Shown: positions 37,376 to 43,883 of the stretch, piece by piece | How positions within the stretch are numbered: the first letter of the stretch is position 1 | Layout of the letters: the number at the start of each line of letters is the position of its first letter | Virus record (IMG/VR): IMGVR_UViG_3300021963_000156 | Location: 1-55,758 of that record | DNA from: a virus | Length of the DNA stretch: 55,758 nt | Strand: one strand, 5' to 3' | The notes under the pieces: generated by a model | What the model saw: only the letters and a program-made list of their open reading frames with translations | Databases searched by the model: none | What the model was told of the DNA's origin: nothing | Position numbers and translations under genes: made by a program

Positions 37376-37933
37376 TTAGAGTGTTTCGCCGCCAACTGTA
37401 CGATTACAAGCACATAGTTCGCCAGTTTGTAACGCATCCAATACACGAAGTGTTTCTTCTGGACTACGACCAACGTTCAAGTTGTTAACAGTAACGTGTT
37501 GGATAATATTGTCCGGGTCAATGATGAATGTAGCACGTAATGCCGCACCTGCTGGAGCATAGAATACACCCAACTGTTCGATTAGGCTTAGATTTTCCAT
37601 GGTCTCATCATTCCAACGCTGTGTATCAGCGAACTGAAAGTGTTTGATATTTTTTAAATCGGGATGGGCATTTTGCCAACTGACTTTACAGAACTCGTTG
37701 TCTGTGCTACCTGTAAGTAGAACAGCATCGCGGTCCTCAAAATCTTTAGACAATTTGTCGTAGGCAACAATTTCTGTTGGGCACACGAATGTGAAATCTT
37801 TTGGATAGTAAACGATTACTTTCCATTTACCTTCAAAAGATTTTTCTGTGATGTCAAAGAACGCATCTTGTGGTTGTCCTGGTTTGACTCCAGTTACTGC
37901 GAATTTTTCTAGTTTGTGTCCGACGGTTTTCAT
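37376..37933 (-). CDS. ahpC: Peroxiredoxin AhpC
   Basis: 185 residues. YPKDFTFVCPTEI holds the peroxidatic Cys with Thr and Pro, and GELCACNRTVGGETL has the resolving Cys pair at the C terminus. It reduces H2O2 and organic peroxides. With AhpD downstream it forms a complete reductive pair. Phage AhpC/AhpD may protect phage replication from respiratory peroxide. Starts the 36.4-37.9 kb operon. Confidence 0.93.
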   Translation of the reverse strand: MKTVGHKLEKFAVTGVKPGQPQDAFFDITEKSFEGKWKVIVYYPKDFTFVCPTEIVAYDKLSKDFEDRDAVLLTGSTDNEFCKVSWQNAHPDLKNIKHFQFADTQRWNDETMENLSLIEQLGVFYAPAGAALRATFIIDPDNIIQHVTVNNLNVGRSPEETLRVLDALQTGELCACNRTVGGETL

Positions 37934-38133
37934 ATTTTCTCCTTGTGTGTGTTTAGAAAACTTAACAACGCTTGTTGTATGTGTATATTATATAGCCTAT
38001 TAAAATACAAAATCAATAGATTTTTCCTAAATATTTTTTAATGACGCTTATAGGAAATTTCAATTACGATACTGAGTGTTTGTATAGGACAAGTATATAA
38101 CAAATACATTGGTTCAGTCAAGGAAATGTGGGT

Positions 38134-38141
38134 TATAAATA
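38134..38141 (+). promoter_or_regulatory. T4-type late promoter
   Basis: Perfect TATAAATA, ending 4 nt before the ATG at 38146. Confidence 0.7.
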
Positions 38142-38145
38142 TTTC

Positions 38146-39021
38146 ATGAGGATAGAAATACTTTTTGAAAATTCAAATTTGATTACGGTACAGTTGTTTG
38201 ATAATCCCAGCATACGAAAATGGTTTGAGTTTTCAAAAACCTTAGATTACAAATTTAAAAAATCATTCTTAAGAAGATCTGGTCGCATTGGAAACAATAA
38301 GAATCCCACCGAATGGAAAAATGTCGTACAGACATTTGAAAATTTAAAAAACATCGGATATAAAATACCATTTGAAATTTCTCCCGAGTTTAACTATGAT
38401 CAAAATGTCTTAAACCAGATACACAGATTTTTCACTTATAACTGTATGTGGTGGGAATTTCGTAATCATCGACCCAATCCGTTCGATCCTGATTTTTATC
38501 CGCCGCCCTTTATTAAAAAATTTAAAGATTGGTTAGCATTGATTGATCCTATCAATGATGCTGTACATAAGTTAGAAAATGTCGTACACCCAAACAAAAA
38601 TAAATTGCTGTTTGATATATTGCCTTTGGAATTTTTAGATTTTGAAACAGACACAAGTTCTTTGAACTTTCTAGAGTTTACCAAAGAAGATCAACAACAA
38701 AACTTTAACTTTATGAAGACCACTGGTTCAGTTGCTATATTAAATCAATCTATATTAGGTAAAAGTTTTTTACAATCGTTCTTTGACAACGACGATCCAA
38801 CAGCTCTTGACTGTACGGGAAGACTGGGTTCGTTTGGAGGTTTCTGTATTGATGTTAATGAAAATAGAAAAAAAATTTATCAGCATCCTGATTTTGTCAA
38901 ATGGCTAGAAAATTATAATATCGATACGCAGACTGTGCCTTACGAATTTGCCATTGGGCAAGTTGAGTTTAGCGGTCCGATATTAAACAATAGATTTGTA
39001 GCGATAAAATTTGTAGAATAA
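38146..39021 (+). CDS. Hypothetical late protein
   Basis: 291 residues from the ATG at 38146. An upstream in-frame ATG would place the TATAAATA box inside the coding sequence, so the shorter start is preferred. The sequence (MRIEILFENSNLITVQLFDN...) is aromatic and charged with no known domain. It is the leaderless type of late gene, converges with the tmRNA gene, and shares a terminator with it. Confidence 0.65.
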   Translation: MRIEILFENSNLITVQLFDNPSIRKWFEFSKTLDYKFKKSFLRRSGRIGNNKNPTEWKNVVQTFENLKNIGYKIPFEISPEFNYDQNVLNQIHRFFTYNCMWWEFRNHRPNPFDPDFYPPPFIKKFKDWLALIDPINDAVHKLENVVHPNKNKLLFDILPLEFLDFETDTSSLNFLEFTKEDQQQNFNFMKTTGSVAILNQSILGKSFLQSFFDNDDPTALDCTGRLGSFGGFCIDVNENRKKIYQHPDFVKWLENYNIDTQTVPYEFAIGQVEFSGPILNNRFVAIKFVE

Positions 39022-39043
39022 AAAACCCGCCGAAGCGGGTTTT
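39020..39043. terminator. Bidirectional terminator
   Basis: AAAACCCGC-TTCG-GCGGGTTTT with T runs on both strands. It ends the plus-strand gene and the tmRNA transcript from the other side. Confidence 0.9.
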
Positions 39044-39045
39044 GA

Positions 39046-39376
39046 GTTTCTGTTACGAGGTATGTCTTACCCTAAGCTGAGTTTAGGCAGCTAATGCGAA
39101 CTGTTCGTCGTTTGCGTTTACGTTTTTTGCTTCTTCGGCCGGGTTCCCCCAACCCTACGGTTTTCACATTACCGTGCTGTCCACTCTGTTACTCTTTGCC
39201 CTGTCGAAACCAATGTCAGGCCCATCATAAAAGGACTAGTGCGAATACTACGAGTACAACAACTACACCTATTGCTAAACTACCTAGGTTGTCATTCATA
39301 CTAATCTCCTTATGGTGGACCTGGCGGGAGTCGAACCCGCGTCCAGAACACTTTTCTCTTTGCTTCATACAGCAAT
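39046..39376 (-). ncRNA. ssrA: Circularly permuted two-piece tmRNA
   Basis: The acceptor piece comes first: the T arm GCGGG-TTCGACT-CCCGC and the 3' end CAGGTCC-A-CCA (39313-39323), after an ACAG/CTGT hairpin. The coding piece starts with GGGCCTGACATTGGTTTCGAC at 39223, whose first seven bases pair with CAGGTCC (one G-U) to rebuild the acceptor stem. The tag frame (39083-39115) is GCA AAC GAC GAA CAG TTC GCA TTA GCT GCC TAA, giving ANDEQFALAA. Gene order acceptor then coding is the permuted form. The tag resembles betaproteobacterial ones, a lineage in which permuted tmRNA is also known. Between the pieces is an 89-nt segment that carries a micropeptide ORF. Confidence 0.92.
39225..39299 (-). 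CDS. Membrane micropeptide inside the tmRNA intervening segment
   Basis: 24 residues: MNDNLGSLAIGVVV then VLVVFALVLL, a single hydrophobic segment. The ATG at 39299 follows an AAGGAG that begins one nt past the tmRNA CCA, and the TGA ends one nt before the first G of the coding piece. The ORF thus fills the intervening segment almost exactly. It is expressed only from the unprocessed or excised segment. No homologue is known to me. Confidence 0.65.
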   Translation of the reverse strand: MNDNLGSLAIGVVVVLVVFALVLL

Positions 39377-39382
39377 ACTGTT

Positions 39383-39411
39383 ATTTAACACTCTTCTATT
39401 GAGTTTGTCAA
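39383..39411 (-). promoter_or_regulatory. tmRNA promoter
   Basis: TTGACA (39406-39411), 17-bp spacer, TTAAAT (39383-39388, weak). The predicted start near 39376 gives an acceptor piece of about 64 nt. Confidence 0.6.
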
Positions 39412-39412
39412 C

Positions 39413-40057
39413 TTATATGTGTAGCGTGTTCAATTTACCTCCCAAATTCCCGCTAGGAAATACATTAAATGCTAGACTATAACGGACGATATTGGAATGA
39501 TTTTCGCCTACTCCGTGATACAGATGACTAGGAAACATTATTAATTCGTTTGGCTTAGGGTAGATCCCCCATCCGTCTGCGTTGAATATGTTTAACCTAC
39601 TTTGATCTTCGTGTGTTTGATAATTGAATTCAATGTCTATAACATTAGGCCAAAGATTATAGTAACTCTTATCTTTTTCAAATACAATAGCACCGCTTTG
39701 TTGATCGACATCAATGTAGTACACACCGCTGATCAAACTATTTGAATGTCTGTGGGTGCCGGCGAAATCTGCCTGGCCGTGCCTATTGATCCAACTGTTT
39801 TGTATTTCAAATTTAACTTCGCGTGAACAATCCAGCACTTCGTAGACAAAATGGTTTATGCCTTTTATAATACGTTCTTTTAGAAAAGTTAGTTCTGGTT
39901 TTTCTAAAACATATTTGTCTTTGGTATAGTCACCATTATCAGCTGGCATTCTTTCATATTCCAGATTTAGAATAAACTCATGTTCTAAAGAAGTTAACCT
40001 GCCTAGTTGGGTTTGATATAAAGGAATAGCAAATAATGGAGTAACTTGATAATTCAT
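39413..40057 (-). CDS. 2OG-Fe(II) oxygenase, copy B
   Basis: 214 residues. Key residues of the dioxygenase fold are visible: THRHSNSLISGVYYIDVDQ with the metal His and Ser/Asn, YGDNWG-like turns, a second metal His in MFPSHLYHGVG and the 2OG-binding Arg in SNIVRYSLAFNVFP. This is the family of phage-abundant '2OG-Fe(II) oxygenase 5' proteins that modify proteins or small molecules with O2 and 2-oxoglutarate. It is a paralogue of the next gene (shared PLYQT, LISGVYY and YSLAFNVFP). ATGA overlap shows coupling. Confidence 0.8.
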   Translation of the reverse strand: MNYQVTPLFAIPLYQTQLGRLTSLEHEFILNLEYERMPADNGDYTKDKYVLEKPELTFLKERIIKGINHFVYEVLDCSREVKFEIQNSWINRHGQADFAGTHRHSNSLISGVYYIDVDQQSGAIVFEKDKSYYNLWPNVIDIEFNYQTHEDQSRLNIFNADGWGIYPKPNELIMFPSHLYHGVGENHSNIVRYSLAFNVFPSGNLGGKLNTLHI

Positions 40058-40680
40058 AGTATCAATTCGCTGTTACCGCCCTCGCCAATTATGCCTCTAG
40101 GAAAAACATTGAACGCTAGACTATAACGATCCTCAGTTGATAGATTATCCATGACACTGTGATTTAATATTGACGGAAATAACAGTAGATCGTTATTTTT
40201 TGGATTAATAGCACAATCAGTATTATATTCTGTAGTCTTGTCAAAGTCTATACAAAATGTGTCACGCCAAAGATTATTATGCGAGCGTTCTTTGTGAAAA
40301 CCAATGGCTCCAGACCTAGGATTGGTCTTTAGATAATATACTCCGCTGACCATACTGTTGCTATGCCAGTGCATTGAATGATAACCCCCAGGCAATGATT
40401 TATTCAACCAACTGGTGGTTATTAACCACTGTTGTTTTCTAGTCACTCCCAAAACTTCGTAGACATATTCATCAACTTTTTCTTGTATCTGTTTTTTAAG
40501 ATTAGCGAATTGTGGTTGATCTAACAAATGTCTCTTAGGTGTTTCTAAGTGTGTGGGGTCAGAGTCATTGAAGTTACTAAACTCTGAATTGATCAATATC
40601 TTTTCTATTATTGGATCAGGACCTTTGATTGAAGTCTGATACAAAGGAATCGGAAATAAGTTATGCATCTTGTAGGTCAT
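40054..40680 (-). CDS. 2OG-Fe(II) oxygenase, copy A
   Basis: 208 residues from the ATG at 40680 (ATGA overlap with the DUF454 gene). HWHSNSMVSGVYYLKTNP, LLLFPSILNHSVMDN and EDRYSLAFNVFPRG correspond to the two metal ligands (His) and the 2OG Arg of the family. It is tandemly duplicated with copy B; they share about the same length and motif order. Confidence 0.8.
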   Translation of the reverse strand: MTYKMHNLFPIPLYQTSIKGPDPIIEKILINSEFSNFNDSDPTHLETPKRHLLDQPQFANLKKQIQEKVDEYVYEVLGVTRKQQWLITTSWLNKSLPGGYHSMHWHSNSMVSGVYYLKTNPRSGAIGFHKERSHNNLWRDTFCIDFDKTTEYNTDCAINPKNNDLLLFPSILNHSVMDNLSTEDRYSLAFNVFPRGIIGEGGNSELIL

Positions 40681-41087
40681 TTTAACCAACCTACCTTTTC
40701 TCCGTTATCAATGCGTCTAGTATGTTCGGCAACGCTGCCAGGAAAACGCCAAGCCCAAATAGCAACAAGTCCCATAAAAATTGCGGTACTGATAATTCCA
40801 ATTAATTTCACTCCTGTGAAGTACATGATGATCAGGCTAGTTGACATCATAGCTATCATAAAAAATTTCATCTTGGTTGGAAATACACGTTTGGTATTCC
40901 AATTAGTCAAGAATGGGCCAAACAGTTTATGATTATAGATCCATCTGTGCATACGTTCGCTACCTTTGCTAAAACAGTAAGCGGCAAATACCACGAACGG
41001 ACTATAAGGTATGCCAGGAGTCACAACTCCAATATAGGCCATTCCCAGACTTAGGAAACCTAATATGTTCCAAAATAATTTTTTCAT
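40677..41087 (-). CDS. DUF454/YbaN-like inner membrane protein
   Basis: 136 residues with several membrane segments (LGFLSLGMAYIGVVTPGIPYS, FFMIAMMSTSLIIMYFTG, LIGIISTAIFMGLVAIWAW). The N-terminal LGxxxxxLGxxGxxxPxxPxxPF pattern is typical of DUF454. Function unknown. Coupled to the oxygenases. Confidence 0.8.
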   Translation of the reverse strand: MKKLFWNILGFLSLGMAYIGVVTPGIPYSPFVVFAAYCFSKGSERMHRWIYNHKLFGPFLTNWNTKRVFPTKMKFFMIAMMSTSLIIMYFTGVKLIGIISTAIFMGLVAIWAWRFPGSVAEHTRRIDNGEKVGWLK

Positions 41088-41338
41088 TAATCACCTACGC
41101 AAACGTCTTGAAATCCTGTCTGTATAGCAGGACCTTGTGCTGTGAGATCGGATTCTCTAGCTATGCCTTTACCGTTGACCAGTACGCTACGGGAAGAAGT
41201 TACTACAGCGTTTCCAAACGCTGTGATAGAACCTTCAAAGGCTATTCCGTTGAAGTCCATAATGACGTCTAGGGAACCAGAAACCAATACAGATTCTGCG
41301 GCATCGTTTTGTATTCTAGCTGCGGCTTTACCGGGCAT
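41087..41338 (-). CDS. PAAR-like tail spike tip protein
   Basis: 83 residues of short repeating turns with Gly and polar residues, MPGKAAARIQNDA then ...VLVNGKGIARESDLTAQGP, GFQDVCVGD. PAAR proteins cap the central spike (as gp5.4 of T4) and bind a metal. Length and position in a late-type region fit. Metal-site His are not obvious. Confidence 0.75.
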   Translation of the reverse strand: MPGKAAARIQNDAAESVLVSGSLDVIMDFNGIAFEGSITAFGNAVVTSSRSVLVNGKGIARESDLTAQGPAIQTGFQDVCVGD

Positions 41339-41340
41339 GA

Positions 41341-42054
41341 TTAAGTATACCTAGTAGCTGATTGGTTCTTGAGAACCGTTGCTTCTGATTGAACTATCGC
41401 ACCTTCTTTATCTGCGGAATTTGCTACAAATGCTGATTTAAATCTATTGAATATCTCACCCGGTTTAAGGTCTAAACCAGTAACCCAATCAGTGGCAGCA
41501 GTGATAGCTCTATTAGCCTGTGTTGTTACAAATCCAGTAGCTGACGCTTGAGCAGCAACGTTACCTGCGTCTTGTAATACTGATTCTAATGTAGTTATAA
41601 AATCAGTGTTAGATACAGTAACCTCTGGAAGATTATTTCTTTTTAGTGCTGCCTGGGTCGCTGCTTTATCAAAAGCATTTTTTTTCATCTGATCAGCTGT
41701 GAGAATAAACTGCGTAGCAACGCCAGTATTCAATGATGAAGCAACGCCACTTAGATGTTTAGAAATCTGTTGAAGTCCTGCTCCAGTCTGATCAACCATT
41801 TTTTTATCTATATCTTTTAATAGACCATTAATAGCTTGTAAGTTATCAGCGGTGGCCTTAGCAACGGAATTTATGCTGTTAGGAACTGATGATGCTCCAA
41901 AACATTCTTCTATCGTATCGTCTAGATAGGTAACCGCATTCGTTAATTGGTCCAATTTAGTAAAAAGTGTATTAAGGTCATTGGTATAATCAACGACTGT
42001 AAATTCGCCAGCCCCGCCTGTGGCACCCATTAGGGTCGTAATTCTTTCTCCCAT
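41341..42054 (-). CDS. Hypothetical virion-associated protein
   Basis: 237 residues, helical and Ala/Ser/Thr/Gln-rich (VDYTNDLNTLFTKLDQLTNA...). It starts upstream of the PAAR gene in the same direction with a 2-nt gap, so a baseplate or tail role is plausible, but no domain is recognised. Confidence 0.6.
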   Translation of the reverse strand: MGERITTLMGATGGAGEFTVVDYTNDLNTLFTKLDQLTNAVTYLDDTIEECFGASSVPNSINSVAKATADNLQAINGLLKDIDKKMVDQTGAGLQQISKHLSGVASSLNTGVATQFILTADQMKKNAFDKAATQAALKRNNLPEVTVSNTDFITTLESVLQDAGNVAAQASATGFVTTQANRAITAATDWVTGLDLKPGEIFNRFKSAFVANSADKEGAIVQSEATVLKNQSATRYT

Positions 42055-42080
42055 CTATTTCTCCTAAATCATACTAGTAT

Positions 42081-42371
42081 TTACACCAGCTTGATTCCAG
42101 TGGTACTTTGAATGAATTGATCAGCGAAAGATTTATCAGTGGCTTCAGCCATGACTACTGTGTTTTTTAACAATTTGATTTCTTTGTCTGGATTGACTGT
42201 AAACAGATAGGGCATCAGTCCTGGGCCCTGTTGTCCCATACCTAAAACCATGGGACGTTTTAATTTATAATAAGTAGCCGTTTCTTCAACCAAAGTAGCT
42301 ACGATTTCCTCACCGCTGGTAAGTTTTAATGTTATTACTTCACCTGCTGTAACACCTTTATCAATTAGCAT
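42081..42371 (-). CDS. Sm-like fold phage protein (tentative)
   Basis: 96 residues. VITLKLTSGEEIVATLVEE followed by TYYKLKRPMVL resembles the Lsm/Sm-like small proteins of T4-like phages (LKLxSGEExxAxLVE). Role unknown; RNA binding is possible. ATG overlaps the glutaredoxin gene end. Confidence 0.6.
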   Translation of the reverse strand: MLIDKGVTAGEVITLKLTSGEEIVATLVEETATYYKLKRPMVLGMGQQGPGLMPYLFTVNPDKEIKLLKNTVVMAEATDKSFADQFIQSTTGIKLV

Positions 42372-42591
42372 TTGTTAACCTTTTCTTTAGTTCTGTAAAG
42401 CCGCCCACTAACTCTTCTCCTAGAAAAATCTGTGGCACAGTCCTTGCTGTAGGAACGGCTTCTAATAGATCTTCCTTGGTGAATCCGTCACCAATTTTCT
42501 TCTCTTCGAATTGGATGCCCTTTGCTGTTAACAATGCCTTGGCTTGATCGCAGTAGGGACAGTTGTACTTACTCCATACAATAGCTTTCAT
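42361..42591 (-). CDS. grx: Glutaredoxin
   Basis: 76 residues. WSKYNCPYCDQAKALL contains the CPYC active site, followed by ARTVPQIFLGEELVGG (cis-Pro and GG), the glutaredoxin fold. It reduces ribonucleotide reductase, encoded immediately upstream (NrdB 9 nt away), so it is the likely RNR electron donor. Confidence 0.93.
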   Translation of the reverse strand: MKAIVWSKYNCPYCDQAKALLTAKGIQFEEKKIGDGFTKEDLLEAVPTARTVPQIFLGEELVGGFTELKKRLTNAN

Positions 42592-42600
42592 AAAATTTCC

Positions 42601-43713
42601 TTAAATTGTTGGTAATTCTTCGTAATCGATCTTGTCACTCATGACCCCGATTACATAGTTAGTCGATTCGTTTTCTTGTAACGCAGTTTGTTTTTTGCTG
42701 GTATCGCTGTGTTTATTGAACCACGGTATTGGTGTAGTTTTTGGAGCAGGAGAATGATATTTGATACCGATCTCTTTGAGGGCGTTAACAGCCGTATAGT
42801 CAACAAAGTCTTTGAGAATAGCGGCATTCAATCCAATCACTGGACCTTTCTTAAACAAATAGTCAGCCCATTCTTTTTCTTCGCGTATAACATCCATGTA
42901 TAGATTATATACTTCTTGTTCGCATTCTTGTTTAGCTTTAGCGAATCTAGGATCTTCTTTGATTACCTGATTAATCAAAAACGCAGTCCACCCTTTGTGT
43001 AGTAGTTCGTCTTGTAAGATTAGGCTAATAATGTTTCCGTTACCAATAAAGATCTTATTCTCAACCATTGCTAGACTTGTGGCAAATGAAACCATAAAGC
43101 GGAACGCTTCTAGTGCATAGCTGGCATTTAGTGCTAACCAAATTGCTTTGATATGTTTTTCTTCGCTAACCATACCTGTCATTTCACTACTTAATTCTTT
43201 ATGGCAATTTATTCTGTGTAGTTCGTCGTAGTATCGACCAACACTTGATGCCATATCTACGATTTCTTTAGTGTCGTGAATGGTGTTGAAAACTTCTTTA
43301 GGCACATTATAAATGTTACGGATGATGTGGCTATATGAGCGACTATGGATATTTGTTTCAAAGAATGTCCAGTTGTAGACTAGGCTTTCAAGTTCAGGTA
43401 GACTTACCACAGGAGTAAAAATTTGACTTGGACCACGTCCTTGTAAACTATCCAATGCTGTTTGGCGTAGTAGATTACTAGTGAAGATGTGTTTAACGGC
43501 ATCGCTGGCATCTTTAAAATCATTAGCATCTTTGCTTAGACTGATCTCCTCGGGAACCCAAAAGAAGCCACGTGCTGTCTTTTCAAAGTCTACGATCTTA
43601 TTGTATTTGACTTCTTCAAATCGTTGTATGGTTACAGGTCCTGCTGGATCGAGAAACATCTTACGATTAAGATAATCTGTCTTTGTGTGTAAATTGTATT
43701 GTTGTTGGCTCAT
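42601..43713 (-). CDS. nrdB: Ribonucleotide reductase beta subunit NrdB
   Basis: 370 residues. The di-iron ligands are visible: the D/E near ...LPELESLVYNWTFFETNIHSR, the EKH in VSEEKHIKAI and the later EL-H in QDELLHKGW. The radical Tyr is in the ASSVGRYYDEL region. Length and NIISLILQDELLHK fit class Ia. The ATG overlaps the stop of a small ORF between nrdA and nrdB. Confidence 0.95.
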   Translation of the reverse strand: MSQQQYNLHTKTDYLNRKMFLDPAGPVTIQRFEEVKYNKIVDFEKTARGFFWVPEEISLSKDANDFKDASDAVKHIFTSNLLRQTALDSLQGRGPSQIFTPVVSLPELESLVYNWTFFETNIHSRSYSHIIRNIYNVPKEVFNTIHDTKEIVDMASSVGRYYDELHRINCHKELSSEMTGMVSEEKHIKAIWLALNASYALEAFRFMVSFATSLAMVENKIFIGNGNIISLILQDELLHKGWTAFLINQVIKEDPRFAKAKQECEQEVYNLYMDVIREEKEWADYLFKKGPVIGLNAAILKDFVDYTAVNALKEIGIKYHSPAPKTTPIPWFNKHSDTSKKQTALQENESTNYVIGVMSDKIDYEELPTI

Positions 43714-43883
43714 TTTGTTTCCAATGTTATTTGTCCGTCTACTATTACTACTCTCTTAACTTGTTTCCCGTCAACATATACAGGAAGTTCAGCCCAAGTC
43801 TTTTTTATAGCACCAGCATCTGGCCTGTGTGCTAATTCTTGCCAAGCCTTAAATAATTCTTGATGTAAGTCGTATGCGTCCAT
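43710..43883 (-). CDS. Small protein between nrdA and nrdB
   Basis: 57 residues (MDAYDLHQELFKAWQELAHR...). The ATG overlaps the nrdA stop (TAATG) and its TGA overlaps the nrdB ATG (ATGA). A helical first half is followed by the DGKQVKRVVIVDGQITL strand pair. The tight coupling suggests coexpression with RNR at set ratio; function unknown. Confidence 0.65.
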   Translation of the reverse strand: MDAYDLHQELFKAWQELAHRPDAGAIKKTWAELPVYVDGKQVKRVVIVDGQITLETK

